A stretch of DNA of 64,000 nucleotides from Phalacrocorax aristotelis. Its lineage: Eukaryota; Chordata; Aves; Suliformes; Phalacrocoracidae. Under the pieces are notes generated by a model that saw nothing but the letters and a program-made list of their open reading frames with translations, searched no databases and was not told the DNA's origin. The position numbers and the translations under genes are program-made. Of this stretch, positions 10,571 through 19,181 are shown in pieces (the stretch's first letter is position 1; every line of letters begins with the position of its first letter). Location: contig NW_027441288.1 in assembly GCF_949628215.1 (NCBI RefSeq), positions 398,172 to 462,171 on the forward strand, written 5' to 3'.

Positions 10571-12118
10571 GTGCAGATGGATGAGTCGTGCAGGGCAACG
10601 GAGGAGAGCCCAGGGGAGCGCTGTAAGAAGGTGAGTCTGTGTGTAGTACTGGAGGGAAGATGTGACTGATGGCTATAGGGCTCCATTATGGGTTTTACTC
10701 TTTTTTTTTTTTTTTTGTGATCTGAGGGTGCTAAGCGATGAGCCGAGCGTGATGTGGGCCCTGGAGGTGAGTCAGGCAAGGTGACCGGTGCTTGGTGGGC
10801 TGGAGTAGGTGTTCTTTTTCAGGTTATTCAGGGTTTTTTCTCCTTCTCTTCACTTTCCCATCCCAATTTGGGGCCGATTCCCTCAAACGGGGACTTCCCT
10901 CTGTGGGGCTGCTTATGCAGCCTGGGAGCTGCTGCCTGGGCACAAAAATACCTCAAACCCCTTGACTCTGGGCCTGCAATGAGGGGTGAAAAAACAGGAA
11001 GAATTCTGGTGGAAAGAAAACAACTTGGGGCTTCTGGGAAAGCCAACTCCAGCTGGATTTGTGCGGCTGGAAAGGAAAAAAAAAAGGGGGTGGGGGGAAG
11101 GAACAACAACCTAAAAGCACCCACCAACCATTCTCATGCACAAAACCGAAAGTGAAAATGACCATTTTTTGTAGGGCAAAAGCACAAAAAATCCCCACAG
11201 AACTCAGTAGTTTGGAAAAGCAACCCCAATTATTACATTATGTAAAGAAGGCGGGGGAAAAAAAAAGAAAACCAAACCAAAACCCGATCACAACCCTGAT
11301 GCCACATGCCTACAAGCAGTTCCTGGGGCTTATTCTGCGGGGGTGGGAACCCAACCTTGTTCCCCAGGTTTGCTGTGCTGCTTCTCCTCCCTCGAGACAC
11401 TTTGCTGTTTGGTGCAGAGGCAATGAATGGCGCTGCTGGGGCTGCGAGGGGGAAAGGTGCAGAGGAATAGAAGCTCTGTGGATGCAGCCAAGTTACGGTT
11501 TCTGGATGGTATTAATCGAGAAGAGTAATTCAGATAATGCCGCTGCCCAGCGACCAGAATTGGGTACTGAGCCCGGGAGCCGCGCACGCGCGGTGGCGTC
11601 CCTGTGATCCCCATTGCTCTCTCCGCAGGTAACAGCCCTGCGATGCTGCAGTGCCTGCGAGGTGATGCCACCGTGCTCGTTGCTGCTTCCTGGTAAGGAA
11701 AGGCCTCCTCTGCTCTTGCTGCAGCGTGGTGGTGTGTCGGACACGATTCCCTGTGTCGGGTGAGGCCTAGGGCTGCCGGCGAGGTGAGCGAGCCCCTTTG
11801 GTGGGTGCAGGGGTATCTCCTTGTGTGCCTGTACTACTGGGGCTGGTGGGATGGGAAGCTTCAAATGACCCGCCGAGGCAGGCTTCTGGTATGCTAAAGG
11901 CGAGCGGGTGAGGGCAGCCCTAGGAGTTACCCGGGAGCTGATAGAAGGGAAGAGGGAAAGGAGGAGGAGGATGATGACCTTTTCCCCCTGCAGCTTCTGG
12001 GTGCAGAAGATGGCCGACTCCCCAGCTCACCAGAGCTCCCCCTCAGCCTCCCCTGGCCCCCCTTGCCCCGTGCGCCTGCCCCCAGCTCCAGCACGGGCGA
12101 GCTAGGCTACGTGCCTAG
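10571..12118 (+). CDS. Hypothetical three-exon frame of L1, 80 codons, unknown function
   Basis: Three splice-bounded segments can be read as one frame. Exon A is 10571-10630 (acceptor TTTTTCCAG, ATG at 10577, donor AAG|GTGAGT). Exon B is 11629-11692 (acceptor CTCCGCAG, donor CTG|GTAAGG). Exon C starts at 11994 after CCCCCTGCAG and stops with TAG at 12116-12118. Phases agree (0, then 1). The product would be 80 residues: an acidic start, a cysteine-rich middle and a proline-rich end. No known family, signal peptide or membrane segment is recognised. L2 is unbroken too, with a synonymous change in exon B, but it is a near-identical copy and adds little evidence. Chance openness of a non-coding RNA is the main alternative. 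An overlapping ATG at 12010 in another frame matches the S small frame. Confidence 0.25.
10631..11628. other. Intron-like sequence between L1 exons A and B
   Basis: It begins at a GTGAGT donor and ends in a pyrimidine tract plus CAG. It contains a T run at 10700 and A-rich stretches near 11076 and 11258. No gene or transposon was recognised. L2 matches closely, with a longer T run. Confidence 0.45.
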
Positions 12119-12166
12119 GAAGCCTCATCTGGTAAGAGCTGTAAGACACCCACGTATTCTCTTCAG

Positions 12167-12276
12167 GTGGAGGACGGCCTAGAGTCTGGAGCTGCAGAAG
12201 AGGCAGGGAGGAGAGGAGGGGAAAGAAGCATCTGAACGGCTAAATTGTGCCAGCAGCGCTGAGAGCGAGAGTCGCG
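12167..12276 (+). other. Shared exon D, copy in L1
   Basis: This 110-base segment lies between acceptor TTCTCTTCAG and donor GCG|GTGAGTCC. It is present in all five modules with almost no change. The preceding exon ends at 12131 (ATCTG|GTAAGAG). In L1 the hypothetical reading frame has already stopped 13 bases before that donor, so exon D would be untranslated there. Confidence 0.4.
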
Positions 12277-12628
12277 GTGAGTCCTGGGCCACTGGGGCCC
12301 CGTTGCCTCTCTTGTGCGTCCTGGGCCCTCCCTGTCTCTCCCCCGGCCCCCTCTCTTTCCTTACCTGCTGCAAAATTTACTTTTTTTTTTGCGCACCCCC
12401 CCCCCCCCCCCCCCCCCGCACCTTCTTTCTCCATCTCGCTCTGAGTGTCTCCCTGCCTCCCCGTCTTTTCAGTCCTCCCTCTCTCTGTCCTGTAGCCTGT
12501 GGCTCCTTTTTCTTTCTCCGCCTCTCTCTGCCTGGCTCTGGCTCCGTTTTTTTTTTTTTTTCCTCCTGCTCTGTCCTGTAGCCTGTCGGTGTTTTGTTGT
12601 TCTCTGGCTCTCTTGATCTGACTCCCTG
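12277..12628. repeat. Pyrimidine-rich minisatellite, left of the L1 solo LTR
   Basis: Nearly pure C and T on the + strand, with a 22-base C run (12396-12417) and T runs. It starts the degenerate minisatellite that continues after the LTR. The C run is shorter in S copies. No gene is present. Confidence 0.7.
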
Positions 12629-13195
12629 TGTTACCGAAAAACGCGTTAAAATCGGAAACGACTCCTCAACACCAATTTAGTATTAAAGAGCAGGCATTCT
12701 TTATTCGCGGCGCCGGATGCACGGGGGATCGCTCCTCCTGGTGTGCGTACCTCACGCACCTTTCCCGTACAATTTGTAGATCAATGTTTTACGTATTCAT
12801 ACATATTCATTATTGTCCTGTCTGCTGATTGGTACAAACTTGCTCGTTCCGTATGTAAATCGCTGCGCAGGCTCGGTTGTCCTCTTCCGTTGTTCTCTTC
12901 TGTTACTTGGGTCGGTGGTGGTCTGTGAGTCGGTGGTCGCGATCTCCCCCTGCCGGAATTACCTTTTACCTTCTTGGCTCTTAATCTTGGCAGTCTTGGC
13001 TAGTTTTCTCAGTCCGCTAAGCGAAACCGCGTTTTGTCATCCTTTTCTGACAGAAGCATGTTGTCTGTTGTTCTGCTGACATTAACGATCGCCTAGGCAC
13101 TAAAATGCAGATCGACAGGTGCGCTGATTGGTACGCTCCATGTTCCCGTAATGGAACACCGTCTCTGGTTGGTTGATTTCATCGCTTTGGTTACA
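12629..13195 (-). mobile_element. Solo LTR of the gammaretrovirus-like ERV in L1
   Basis: This 567-bp LTR has TGTTACC and GGTTACA termini on the + strand and is flanked by CCTG on both sides (12625-12628, 13196-13199). Reading the minus strand, AATAAA lies at 12700-12705 and CCAAT-like elements precede it. Its left part carries the variants of the S1 left LTR (for example GATCAATG near 12780). From about 12955 it carries variants of the S1 right LTR. That is the mosaic expected when two LTRs of one provirus recombine and the interior is lost. Confidence 0.9.
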
Positions 13196-14393
13196 CCTGT
13201 TCCTGTTGTTCAGTTTCTTCTTTTTTGGCTTTGTGTGATTCTCTCTGTGATTCTGTTTTTCTCTGCCTCGCTTTTCCCAGCTCCCCGTCCCTCACTTTTA
13301 ATGCCCGTTATCCTTCACCAGCACACTCTCCCTTGGTTCCCATCCTCGTTTCTGAATTCCTCCTGCTTTGCCACGTAGCCCGTGACTTTTTTCTTAATCT
13401 CTCTCTGTCTGCCTCAACGCTCCCCCCGTGCTTTTTAATTCGTCTTCTCTGCTCTGTACCCTGCTACTGTTCTTGCCTTTCTGAGTTCTTCTCTGTCCAG
13501 CTCCCTTTCCCTATTCATGAATTCCTGTTCTTCCTGCAGCCACCGCTGTTCCCTGTGACCTCCATCTCTCTCTGTCCAGCTCCCTGTCCCTAGGTTTTAA
13601 TTCCTGCCTCTGCCTGCTGTAGCCTGTCTAGATGTTTCTCTCGGCCTCTCTCTCTGTCCGGCTCCCTCTCTCTGTGTTCTAATTCCACGTTCTCTGTCAC
13701 GTGGACCCGTGCTATTTGTTTGTCCTCATCTCTCTCTGTCCAGCTCCTTGCTGCGACGTTTTATTTCCTCATTTCCTCCCTCTCTGTCTTTGTAGCCCAT
13801 TGCTGTTGGTTTGTTTTTTTCTTTTTTTTCACTTGTTTCTTCATGTGTCTCTGTCTGCCTCCCAGTCCCTGATCTTTAATTCCTCCTTCCCTGTAGGCCG
13901 CTGTTCCTTTTTTCCATTCTACATTGTGTTCTCTTTGGTCTCGTGTTCTTATTCATTGATTCCCTCCTCGCTGCCCTGTGGCTTGTCCCCATTTTATTGT
14001 TGCTTCTCTCTCCCTCTCTCTGGCTTCTTGCCCCTGTTTTTAAAATTCCTCCCTCTCTTCTCTCTTCCCTGTAGGCCGTGTGATCTTTAGCCTTTCTCCA
14101 TCTCTTTCTGCCCAGCTCTCTGTGTCTATTCATTAATTCTTCCCTCTCTGCCCTGTAGCCTGTAGCTTCTGTCCTTTCTCCATCTTGCTGTCCCTGGCTC
14201 CCCCGTGACCCTATGCTAGAATTGTTTCTCTCTTCTCTCCGTACGCATTGCGATTCCTTTTGCTCTCTGTCTCCCTTTGGTTTTTTTCTTTTTTTTTTTC
14301 TGGCTCCCTGTCCCTAATTCTTAATTCTCTGCCTTCTCGTGCCCCATGGTTTGTTCTGTGGGGTTCTCTCGCGGTTCCCTCGCAGTTCCCTCC
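13196..14393. repeat. Degenerate pyrimidine minisatellite, right of the L1 solo LTR
   Basis: Units of roughly 75-115 bp share the landmarks CTCTCTGTCCAGCTCC, TTTTAATTCCT and CCTGTAGCC (for example at 13492, 13566, 13649 and 13731). The minus strand is almost pure purine. Open frames here are low-complexity Leu/Ser/Phe strings and are not genes. Confidence 0.75.
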
Positions 14394-14493
14394 AGTCCAT
14401 ACTGGGCTATATTGGTCTAGTCCATACTGGGCTATATTGGTCTAGTCCATACTGGGCTATATTGGTCTAGTCCATACTGGGCTATATTGGTCT
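14394..14493. repeat. 25-bp tandem repeat, 4 copies (L1/S1 border)
   Basis: Four perfect 25-bp units start at 14394, 14419, 14444 and 14469, each containing CATACTGGGCTATATTGG. The S1/S2 border has nine copies of the same unit and the L2/S3 border four. Confidence 0.95.
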
Positions 14494-14590
14494 GTCCCGG
14501 CTTCCTCCCACTTCTTTCCCAGTGCCTCACAGTAGGTCCCGGTTCCATCCATGGGATGAACTGTGAGGGAACTGTGAGGGAACTGTGAGT
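14494..14590. repeat. Shrunken satellite remnant at the L1/S1 border
   Basis: The phrase CACTTCTTTCCCAGTGCCTC and the following GGTTCC are those of the big satellite's C-rich blocks. The remnant ends in three copies of the 11-mer AACTGTGAGGG. It shows that satellite once stood, or began to grow, between these modules. Confidence 0.7.
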
Positions 14591-15302
14591 AGGGGGGCGG
14601 CCCCCCGGGCCCCAGCCCCCCCCCCCCGCCTGGGGCCAGGGCGCCGCGGCCGCCGGCCCCTTCCTCCTCTGCCCGCTCCCGTCGCAGACGGCTCGGTATG
14701 TGTCACGAGCGGCAGCCCCGTTCAGCAGCTCTCGGAGGGCGCGCGGCTCTGGCCGGCCGTGACCGGGGCCCGCAGGGGTTTCCCGCTCGCCCCGAGAAGG
14801 CGCTGGCCCCGAGCCGGCGCGTCCCGCCCCGCCCGGCCCTCGGCGCCCTCGCGAGCTGAGCGCGGCCCGGCCAGCAGGGGGCGCTGGCGCTCACCGGCTG
14901 GGCGCGGTGGCGGGGCCGGTGGGGGCCGTTCCTTCCGGCCGCCCTTTAAGGGCCGCCCCGCGGGGCTCGGGCTTCCGGTGGCGCGTGCGCGGCGCGTCGG
15001 AGCGGGGGCGGGAGCGGTGCGTGTGGAGGCCGAAGGGCCGGTGCGTGTGGCGGCCGGGTCGCGAGGCGTCCCTGTGCGGTGCCGGGGCCCCTCTGCGGCC
15101 CGGCGTGGGAAGCCCGCGGCCGGCGGAGCCTGCTCGGAGCTGGGCGGGGAGCGCCGCGGCGGTCCGGCCGCCGGCAGCCATCCCCTGCGGTGGCCGGCAG
15201 CCCCTCGGGACGCCTGGAGGCCTGGCGGTGCCCGAGCCTCGCCTGCGGCAGCCGCCTGAGAGAGCAGCGCGGCCGTGTCCGGGGGCCGGAGAGCGCTGGT
15301 GG
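14591..15302 (+). promoter_or_regulatory. Shared CpG-island promoter and first exon, copy P2 (S type)
   Basis: Same order of elements as P1: C run, GC boxes, CTCF-type site (14871), TTTAA box (14945-14949), CpG-rich exon and donor TGG|GTGAGT after 15302. Compared with L types it lacks the extra GC-box stretch and has an additional GCGCG in the NRF1-like region. Confidence 0.65.
14871..14887 (+). promoter_or_regulatory. CTCF-type binding site, P2
   Basis: The same 17-base core as in P1, CCAGCAGGGGGCGCTGG, in the same orientation. Confidence 0.75.
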
Positions 15303-15843
15303 GTGAGTTTGGGCAGCGGGGGGCGGGTGTGTGTCTCCGGGCGGGGCCGGGGGGCTCCGTGCCCCGCAGAGGAGCCCCGGTCGGGCATCGTTCGCTTCCG
15401 AACAATGCAGGTCTGTCCCTGGTTATTTTCTGTGTACAGTGTTTCGGGCCACCTGAAAGCCTTTGGCCGGGTAGGTTTGGTGCGGGGCGATGGCAGGTGT
15501 GGACCCTGAAAGATCTCGGGTGGGGGGCGTGGGAGGTATTTCTTGCCTTAAAACTCTGAGCCCACCTCGTGTGTCATGTCGTGTTATCATGTCGTGAGTC
15601 TCGTGACTGTGGCAAATGGCTGAGTCGGGCGTTTTCTGATAACTAACTTCTGAACGTGTGCGTGTGTAGGCACGGGGAGATTTGTGCAGGGTGACGGAGC
15701 CCCTTGTGCTTCTGTGCTAATGTCTACCTGTTCTAGACCTCCAGTGTTGGAAAGCCTTTGTTTAGTGCCTAGTTGTGGCTGCGTAACTGCTGTTGCGCCT
15801 GCAGCTGTGCTCGCAGGGATGCTGGGTGGCTCCGCATCAAACC
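15303..15843 (+). other. Intron-like sequence of S1, with the L/S breakpoint
   Basis: It parallels L1 6529-7030. At 15785-15787 it jumps to sequence equivalent to L1 10281, so 3250 bases of L sequence are missing; AAC is shared at both L ends of the breakpoint. It also contains a short insertion near 15571-15596 (TGTCATGTCGTG motif partly doubled) shared by S1-S3 and absent from L modules. Confidence 0.6.
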
Positions 15844-16124
15844 GGCCGCCGGGCGGCCGGGTTGTGCCGCAGAGCATGCCGGGAGCTGTAGTCCTTGCGG
15901 CTGCCGGGCGGCCGGGTTGTGGCGCAGAGCATGCCGGGAGCTGTATTCCTGGCGCAGTGGCTGCCGGCCCTGTCACGTGGTTCGCCGGGCATGGCGGGAG
16001 GCGCGGTCTTCCGGCGCTCGGGTGCCGGGCGGCCGTGGCGCGTACGGTACGCGAGGTGTATTTTTGGGGTTGGCTTCGTGTTGATTACTGGGGGCTTGCG
16101 GGTGCGGCCGCTTCCCGAGAAGCG
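15844..16124 (+). promoter_or_regulatory. S-specific promoter with paired ZNF143-type sites, S1
   Basis: A 55-bp unit occurs twice (15844 and 15899), each with a ZNF143/SBS-like motif: 15874-15892 (GCATGCCGGGAGCTGTAGT) and 15929-15947. An E-box CACGTG (15974-15979), ETS-like TTCCGG, and a near-palindrome around 16038 (CGCGTACGGTACGCG) follow. A donor, GAAGCG|GTGAGT, closes the candidate first exon at 16124. ZNF143 sites typically mark constitutive CpG promoters, often bidirectional ones. This segment replaces about 1.6 kb of unrelated L sequence. Promoter activity is inferred. Confidence 0.6.
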
Positions 16125-16195
16125 GTGAGTTCCCCGGGAGCTGACAGAAGGGAAGAGGGAAAGGAGGAGGACGATGACCTTTTCCCCGTGCCCAG

Positions 16196-16313
16196 GGCGC
16201 AGATGATGGCCGCGTCCCCGGCCCACCGGAGGTCCCGCTCAGCCTCCCCTGGCCCCCCTTGCCCCGTGCGCCTGCCCCCAGCTCCGGCACCTCCCCATAA
16301 GCGTGCTGCATAG
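16196..16313 (+). CDS. Hypothetical 36-codon small frame of S1
   Basis: A candidate exon starts at 16196 after a pyrimidine tract and CCCAG. ATGs at 16203 and 16206 (the second with G at +4) open a frame that stops with TAG at 16311-16313. The product would be basic and Ser/Pro-rich (MMAASPAHRRSRSASPG at its start), with no known domain. L modules contain a related frame at 12010 that diverges after the shared proline-rich part because L lacks the next 590 bases. S2 and S3 keep this frame intact; the one S1 change seen is synonymous. It could be a small protein, an upstream frame, or chance. Confidence 0.25.
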
Positions 16314-16925
16314 CCTTAGGCCGCCCCCAGGCCCTGTCGTGAAGGCAGCAAGCCGTCCCTCAAGCGCACTGGATTCCCCCTTGGCGCAGGGGCCCTTAGC
16401 AGTAGCGTGGGGAGGGAGCGGTGTGTCCAGAAGCCCCTGCGGAAGGAGAGGCTTTGGCCAGGGTCGATCGACGGTAATGACGGTCGCTGTTTCTTCTTTC
16501 CCTCTCCCAGAGACCGTGCTGAGGACGTGGTTGTCTGTCCTTCCCCCGGGGATGCCGTTGCCTGTGGCCGTCTCAGGCTCGCGTGGCTTCTCTCTGCCCG
16601 TCCTCGCCGTCCTCGCAGCGCAGGGCTGAAAAGGGATAGACAAAGCCCTTCCCGGCTGCGGACAGGAGCTGCCTCAGCTGAAGCTGGAGACGCCAACGAA
16701 AGGTAAAGAAGAAGAAACTGAAGGTGCTCTGGCTGCCAGCTGCCTTCCTGCCGCAGGCAAGAGAGAGCCTGTCCATGCAGGTGGGGGAGGAAGGATCCCC
16801 CTTCATAGCCCGCAGCGGGCCAGGCCACCAACGTGCACCGTAGGGTCTGTACGCGTAACCCGGAGTTGGGTACGGGCGTGTAGTGCACGAGCAAGCTAGG
16901 CTACGTGCCTAGGAAGCCTCATCTG
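16314..16925 (+). other. S-specific exons of unknown function, S1
   Basis: A splice-bounded segment at 16511-16702 (acceptor CCTCTCCCAG, donor GAAAG|GTAAAG) and an exon ending at 16925 (ATCTG|GTAAGAG) are visible. The stretch 16296-16890 is missing from L modules. A long frame open in S2 and S3 is broken here by TGA at 16626-16628, which argues against a conserved protein. Confidence 0.35.
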
Positions 16926-16960
16926 GTAAGAGCTGTAAGACACCCACGTATTCTCTTCAG

Positions 16961-17070
16961 GTGGAGGATGGCCTAGAGTCTGGAGCTGCAGAAGAGGCAG
17001 GGAGGAGAGGAGGGGAAAGAAGCATCTGAACGGCTAAATTGTGCCAGCAGCGCTGAGAGCGAGAGTCGCG
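16961..17070 (+). other. Shared exon D, copy in S1
   Basis: Same acceptor TTCTCTTCAG and donor GCG|GTGAGTCC as the L1 copy. One A-for-C-class change (GAGGATGGCC) distinguishes it from the others. Confidence 0.4.
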
Positions 17071-17413
17071 GTGAGTCCTGGGCCACTGGGGCCCCGTTGC
17101 CTCTCTTGTGCGTCCTGGGCCCTCCCTGTCTCTCCCCCGGCCCCCTCTCTTTCCTTACCTGCTGCAAAATTTACTTTTTTTTTTTGCGCCCCCCCCCCCC
17201 GCACCTTCTTTCTCCATCTCGCTCTGAGTGTCTCCCTGCCTCCCCGTCTTTTCAGTCCTCCCTCTCTCTGTCCTGTAGCCTGTGGCTCCTTTTTCTTTCT
17301 CCGCCTCTCTCTGCCTGGCTCTGGCTCCGTTTTTTTTTTTTTTATTCCTCCTGCTCTGTCCTGTAGCCTGTCGGTGTTTTGTTGTTCTCTGGCTCTCTTG
17401 ATCTGACTCCCTG
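17071..17413. repeat. Pyrimidine minisatellite left of the S1 provirus
   Basis: Equivalent to L1 12277-12628. The C run here is 13-14 bases instead of 22. Confidence 0.7.
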
Positions 17414-17976
17414 TGTTACCAAAAAACGCGTTAAAATCGGAAACGACTCCTCAACACCAATTTAGTATTAAAGAGCAGGCATTCTTTATTCGCGGCGCCG
17501 GATGCACGGGGGATCGCTCCTCCTGGCGTGCGTACCTCACGCACCTTTCCCGTACAATTTGTAGATCAATGTTTTACGTATTCATACATATTCATTATTG
17601 TCCTGTCTGCTGATTGGTACAAACTTGCTCGTTCCGTATGTAAATCGCTGCGCAGGCTCGGTTGTCCTCTTCCGTTGTTCTCTTCTGTTACTTGGGTCGG
17701 TGGTGGTCTGTGAGTCGGTGGTCGCGATCTCCCCCTGCCGGAATTAGCTTTTAGCTTCTCGGCTCTTACTCTTGGCAGTCTTGGCTAGTTTTCTCAGTCC
17801 GCTAAGCGAAACAGCGTTTTTTCATCCTTTTCTGACAGAAGCACGTTGTCTGTTGTTCTGTTCGCATTAATGATCGCCTACGGACTAAAATGCAGATCGA
17901 CAGATACGCTGATTGGTACGCTCCATGTTCCCGTAATGGAACACCGTCTCTGGTTGATTTCATCACTTTGGTTACA
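17414..17976 (-). mobile_element. 3' LTR of the S1 provirus (left copy)
   Basis: 563 bp. Carries A instead of G at its eighth base (TGTTACCA), and a cluster of private variants towards its right end (TTCGCATTAATG, GACAGATACGC) not seen in the solo LTRs. In the interval near 17565-17660 it has the GATCAATG-type haplotype also found in the L1 and L2 solo LTRs. Confidence 0.9.
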
Positions 17977-17988
17977 TTTCCCCTGTTT
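17977..17988 (-). other. Polypurine tract of the provirus
   Basis: On the minus strand the bases AAACAGGGGAAA directly precede the TGTAACC start of the 3' LTR, the expected place for priming of plus-strand DNA synthesis. Confidence 0.8.
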
Positions 17989-18050
17989 GGAAGTTCTGAA
18001 ATAATAATTTTCTCAATACTTCCATCCTAGATCAATAATATTCCACTATG

Positions 18051-18480
18051 TCAGTTTAGTGTTTGCTTCATGTTCTGAAATTTTTCACTTGATTGTGGTC
18101 TCCAGGGTGTATGCAGGTCCCATTTTCTACCCAAAATGTTATTAATTTGTTGAAGTACCTCTGCAAAAAAATGTGGTGCTCTATCAGAGGACATTCCCGT
18201 TGGCACTCTAAATCTTGGTATTATTTCCTTCAGCAACGTCTTAACTACTACTCTAGCTTTGTCGGTGCAGCACGAGAAAGCTGCTGGCCATCTAGAAAAT
18301 TTGTCAATCAGCACTGACAAATACTGCTCTATCTATTTTGTCTGGGTAACTCAGAGAACTTAATTTGCTAATAATTTCCGGGAGAATTTTTTGTTTTGTT
18401 ACTCCTAAAGGTTGTTTCCTTTGGTTCAGGGGATTATTTCTAGGACAGATTGGACACTTAGCTACTATGGGTTTAACTAT
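18051..18480 (-). pseudogene. Integrase remnant (pol)
   Basis: The zinc-binding end is recognisable by CPIC near 18420-18470. The core follows from about 18320 leftwards with the second catalytic aspartate in SSDRAPHF. The core segment that should hold the first catalytic aspartate appears to be missing between the two, and the C-terminal domain is absent: the frame stops at 18051. Both losses would abolish integration. Confidence 0.8.
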
Positions 18481-19174
18481 TCTTGTCGTGCCTACACACG
18501 CTACAGATGTTTTTCAACTCAAAACCGTAGCGCCTACACCCTAATGTGTTTGCTCATGGTTTTCTTTTGCAAGTTCTGTCATAACTTGTGGGGTGGTTGT
18601 TGTTATTACTTGTTTTTCTGGTGTTACCTACCATCTCTGTGTTTTGTGATGCTTCCAATTGTTCTGCTAATTGCTCATCCAATTTATTATATCTCGGTTT
18701 CAACTTTGGAATTCTGATCTGTTTTACTGGTACTAGTGCAAGGATACCTTGCTCTGCAGTCCTCTTTGCAGCTTTATCGGTCAGTCGTTTGCTTATGTTT
18801 ACAGCCGTCTGGCCAAATTGATGAGCTTTGCAACGCTTTACCGCCACTTCTTTAGGTTTCTGCACGTCTTCCGGAAGTTGGAGAATTTCTTCTTTATGCT
18901 GTATTGATGATTCTTGGGCTGATGGCAGTCCTTTCTCCTTCCCAATAGCTCCATGATCGTGGATCACACCAAATGCACGTTTGGAATCAGTCTAGATATT
19001 TATCCTTTGTCCTTCTGCCATTCGCAGAGCTCGCTTCAATGCTACCAATACTGCTTTCTGTGCTGAGGTGTTTGCAGGCAGCACCCCTGACTCCATTCCC
19101 TCGGCGGCGATAACGACAGCATATCCGGCCATTCGCTTCTCTTCTCGCCCAGAGCTTCTTCCATCTGTAAACAA
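18481..19174 (-). pseudogene. RNase H remnant (pol)
   Basis: The FTDG start motif lies near 19174, followed by the LPANTSAQK-type helix. After a stop near 18992 the second half resumes (IHDHGAIGKEKG, then a KRCKAHQ segment with the histidine loop). The order and spacing match gammaretroviral RNase H. At least one in-frame stop separates the halves. Confidence 0.85.
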
Positions 19175-19181
19175 CTCCAGA

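Larger units (their letters stand above)
5788..14590 (+). repeat. Amplicon module L1 (long type)
   Basis: This 8.8-kb module is almost identical to L2 at 49561-58416. It carries, in order: a CpG promoter with CTCF site, a polyadenylation-signal candidate, a second CpG island, candidate exons at 10571, 11629 and 11994, shared exon D, a pyrimidine minisatellite holding a solo LTR, a 25-bp repeat and a satellite remnant. The ends of the module also match S1-S3. Homology to the other modules starts abruptly at about 5788 within AGGGCGGCCC, and no satellite remnant precedes it, unlike every other module. That makes this the probable left edge of the tandem amplicon. Confidence 0.9.

Noticed and set aside
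11931-11995. C/D-box snoRNA suggested by ATGATGA near an exon
   Set aside because: No convincing D box with terminal stem at the right distance; the motif is replaced by ACGATGA in S modules.
13225-14090. Hydrophobic Leu/Phe/Ser frames resembling membrane proteins
   Set aside because: They arise from a CT-rich minisatellite, as CTC, TTC, TCC and CTG codons translate to Leu, Phe, Ser and Pro.
17977-18420. env gene between integrase and the 3' LTR
   Set aside because: The integrase remnant ends about 75 bases before the polypurine tract; there is no room for env.
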